The position numbers were made by a program, and so were the translations under genes. This document shows positions 62,311-64,000 of a DNA stretch of 64,000 nt, one piece after another. How positions within the stretch are numbered: position 1 is the first letter of the stretch; each line of letters begins with the position of its first letter. This DNA is from Dendrophyllia cribrosa (Eukaryota; Cnidaria; Anthozoa; Scleractinia; Dendrophylliidae). The notes below the pieces were generated by a model. The model was not told the DNA's origin. It searched no databases and saw only the letters and a list, made by a program, of their open reading frames with translations. The stretch lies in the NCBI GenBank assembly GCA_024195265.1, contig JAJLRJ010000010.1, forward strand, positions 26,149,676-26,213,675, given 5' to 3'.

Positions 62311-63082
62311 CTGTGACAGAAATATATTATCAGAATTTCTTTGAGTAAAGATATTTTTCTTTTAAAATGACTACTACTCAATAAAAACAAAACAAAGGGA
62401 ACAAGGGGCAGGGTAAGGAAACACTATAAATTTCTTGTGAAAAGAGATAGAAATAAAATGTGTCAGTTATCCTATCCAGAATTGAGAGACACCACCGTAT
62501 CCTTTGTTATTTTAGATCCTTTATATCATCCTAGCGCCCCCATTTAATTTCTATATTGCTTCCATTCAGTTTGATGTAGGTGCGCATGCGTGCAATTTTC
62601 CTTAAGGTTACTGTAAACCTTTATTGGTCCCATTTTGCATAATTTTATTTTTTTTAATTTCTGTAAAGATATAACATTAATCTAGAAAATATTGAAAGAC
62701 GTTTTGCAAAATCATTAAAAGAACTCGAGATATTCTTAAACAAGAGTTTCAAAAGAATAGTTGATAAGTAGCTATAGGTGTGATAATCCGATAATCTCTT
62801 TCCGGAGTGCAGCGCCTTCTTGTACTTTTCCCGCTAAACTTTATCCGCAGGATCTCGCATTACATGTTATACATATTTAGTTTACATCGCAATGCGGAGC
62901 GCATTTCGCATCGTCATAGTGTATTCTCCCCAGCCATTTTCCATGGTTCACACGGTCGTCTACGCTTGTTCCAACTCCTGAAGCCAAAGCCAAAGTGGAA
63001 ATTTTTGGTTAGCAGAATTGTAGAGATCACGAGTGAAAAGAACCGCGGTGAAGAGTAAAAGAATAATGAATGAATAGCTTAC
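62311..63082. other. Intron or upstream sequence, no clear feature
   Basis: Between dynein exon w1 and the candidate 5' exon. The stretch 62800-63060 has more CpG than the introns, but I recognise no promoter motif. Confidence 0.4.
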
Positions 63083-63240
63083 TCGCTTGCATTTACTGCT
63101 GATACCAGTGCGTGTTTTCGGTCAATTTCCGCAGCCACATCTGTTGTGTTTTCATTTCTTTGAAAACTCTCACTGGCCCTTTTCGCTCGTTTGTTTCCAC
63201 AACAATTTTGCTGCGTTTTCGTTACATTCTTTCCGCCCAT
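63083..63240 (-). CDS. Candidate ATG-containing 5' exon (alternative DNAH2 start or unrelated)
   Basis: On the minus strand an ATG at 63240-63238 opens 52 codons (MGGKNVTKTQQNCC to KHALVSAVNAS) and ends at a good donor, GA|GTAAGC. The leftover GA is completed by the first base of dynein exon w1 to Glu, so it could splice in frame. The protein is polar and unrecognised. Canonical DNAH2 should have about 650 more tail residues here and a Lys before TLLKLF, so this would be an alternative, tail-short start, or a coincidence (one in three for the phase). Transcript data would decide. Confidence 0.3.
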
Positions 63241-63321
63241 TTGGGTTTGCAGTTGCGCGAAACTTTGCCGTTTTTTCTATGGTTTTTCCCTTCGATTAAC
63301 TTGAATAATCGGCGGTTAATC

Positions 63322-63345
63322 GAATAATAATAATAATAATAATGA
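63322..63345. repeat. AAT microsatellite
   Basis: Seven to eight AAT units upstream of the candidate 5' exon. Confidence 0.85.
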
Positions 63346-64000
63346 TCAAATTCAATAATCGAATTCACATACACTGCTGTGTGACGATGCTCTTCAGGGG
63401 GTTCTATGTTTCATTTCATTGGTTGGCGGCACGACCACGATGACAGCCACTAACATAGGCACGCATTGCGTGCATGAGCTATTTTGAAAATTACCTAAAT
63501 GATATGAAATGGTGAAAGTAACAAAACAGCGGAAGTTAACTCGCACAAATAACCGCTTGCAGATATACGTTTTTCAAATCCTCCGGCCCGCCCACTACCA
63601 AAAAAAATACCGAGATAACCAACTGGGTCCCGTTTCTCGTTTCTCGGCTAGCTTTTTTTCACGGGATTTCCGGAGTTATTTTTTGACGAAACTACGGCCC
63701 CAGTGAAATGAGCAACTTGTTTCAGTAATGAGTGTATTAAATTAAATGTCAACCAGAAAAGTCCTGCACATAAATTTGATGCATCCAAATTGAAGGCCTA
63801 TTATTTCCTGGAAATTTGTATCTAGTCTTTTTTTAAAGGTTTCTTTTATTATTCACAAAAGACACGTGGAAAAGGTTCCTTTGGCCTGGAAGACGCAAAC
63901 TAATTAAATTAAATTGTTTTCAACTCCAAACCACAAGCTAATTAAATTAGTGACAAGAAAATTCTTTGAACCACCTGTTTCTGTAATGTCAACCAGAAAA

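Noticed and set aside
62311..64000. Further canonical DNAH2 tail exons
   Set aside because: I translated both strands by eye and saw no dynein tail motif. They probably lie beyond the window.
1..64000. A new multigene defence, biosynthetic or viral system
   Set aside because: The coding content is one dynein gene plus degraded mobile elements; no viral or cluster genes were recognised.

Overview
The window is eukaryotic, intron-dense, AT-rich genomic DNA from an animal. It lies almost entirely inside one gene on the minus strand. I place it in an early-branching metazoan, most likely a cnidarian (an anthozoan, possibly a coral). The reasons are the gene's close match to animal axonemal dynein and the dense population of short foldback and TTAA-flanked elements. 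That placement is an inference from sequence character, not from a database match.

The gene is an axonemal dynein heavy chain, almost certainly DNAH2, the 1-beta-type heavy chain of the two-headed inner arm dynein (I1/f). I traced 64 consecutive coding exons from 62310 down to 387. They total 8,459 nt and encode 2,819 complete codons, with every splice phase agreeing and no stop or frameshift. From right to left they encode the end of the tail and the linker (62.3-36.1 kb), AAA1 (34.9-31.4 kb), AAA2 (30.4-24.7 kb), AAA3 (23.7-16.3 kb), AAA4 (14.9-10.6 kb), the stalk with its microtubule-binding domain (8.5-3.8 kb), and the start of AAA5 (2.9-0.4 kb). All four nucleotide-binding P-loops are intact. 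The beginning of the tail and the end of the motor (rest of AAA5, AAA6, C-terminal domain) lie outside the window. A possible ATG-containing exon at 63083-63240 is in phase with the first dynein exon and could be an alternative 5' start.

The introns hold many small non-autonomous DNA elements. Main families: a CCAAT-rich element with TA duplications (A, five or more copies); several TTAA-bounded elements (B, C, D, M); a 542-bp element (G); a 3.16-kb long-inverted-repeat element (H) inserted in a G copy and itself carrying a further foldback element (I); an element with an 88-bp expandable unit (E); a hAT-like remnant with a transposase-type first exon; and three copies of a TGTTCCAG-ended element (U). 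There are also a 14-bp minisatellite, a 0.7-kb GGT-rich tract, long G or C homopolymers, ATT microsatellites and several tRNA-like segments. No complete independent gene, functional tRNA, rRNA or CRISPR array was found. No novel multigene system is present. The interesting material is transposon architecture inside a giant gene, and insertions and splice sites that sit unusually close to each other.
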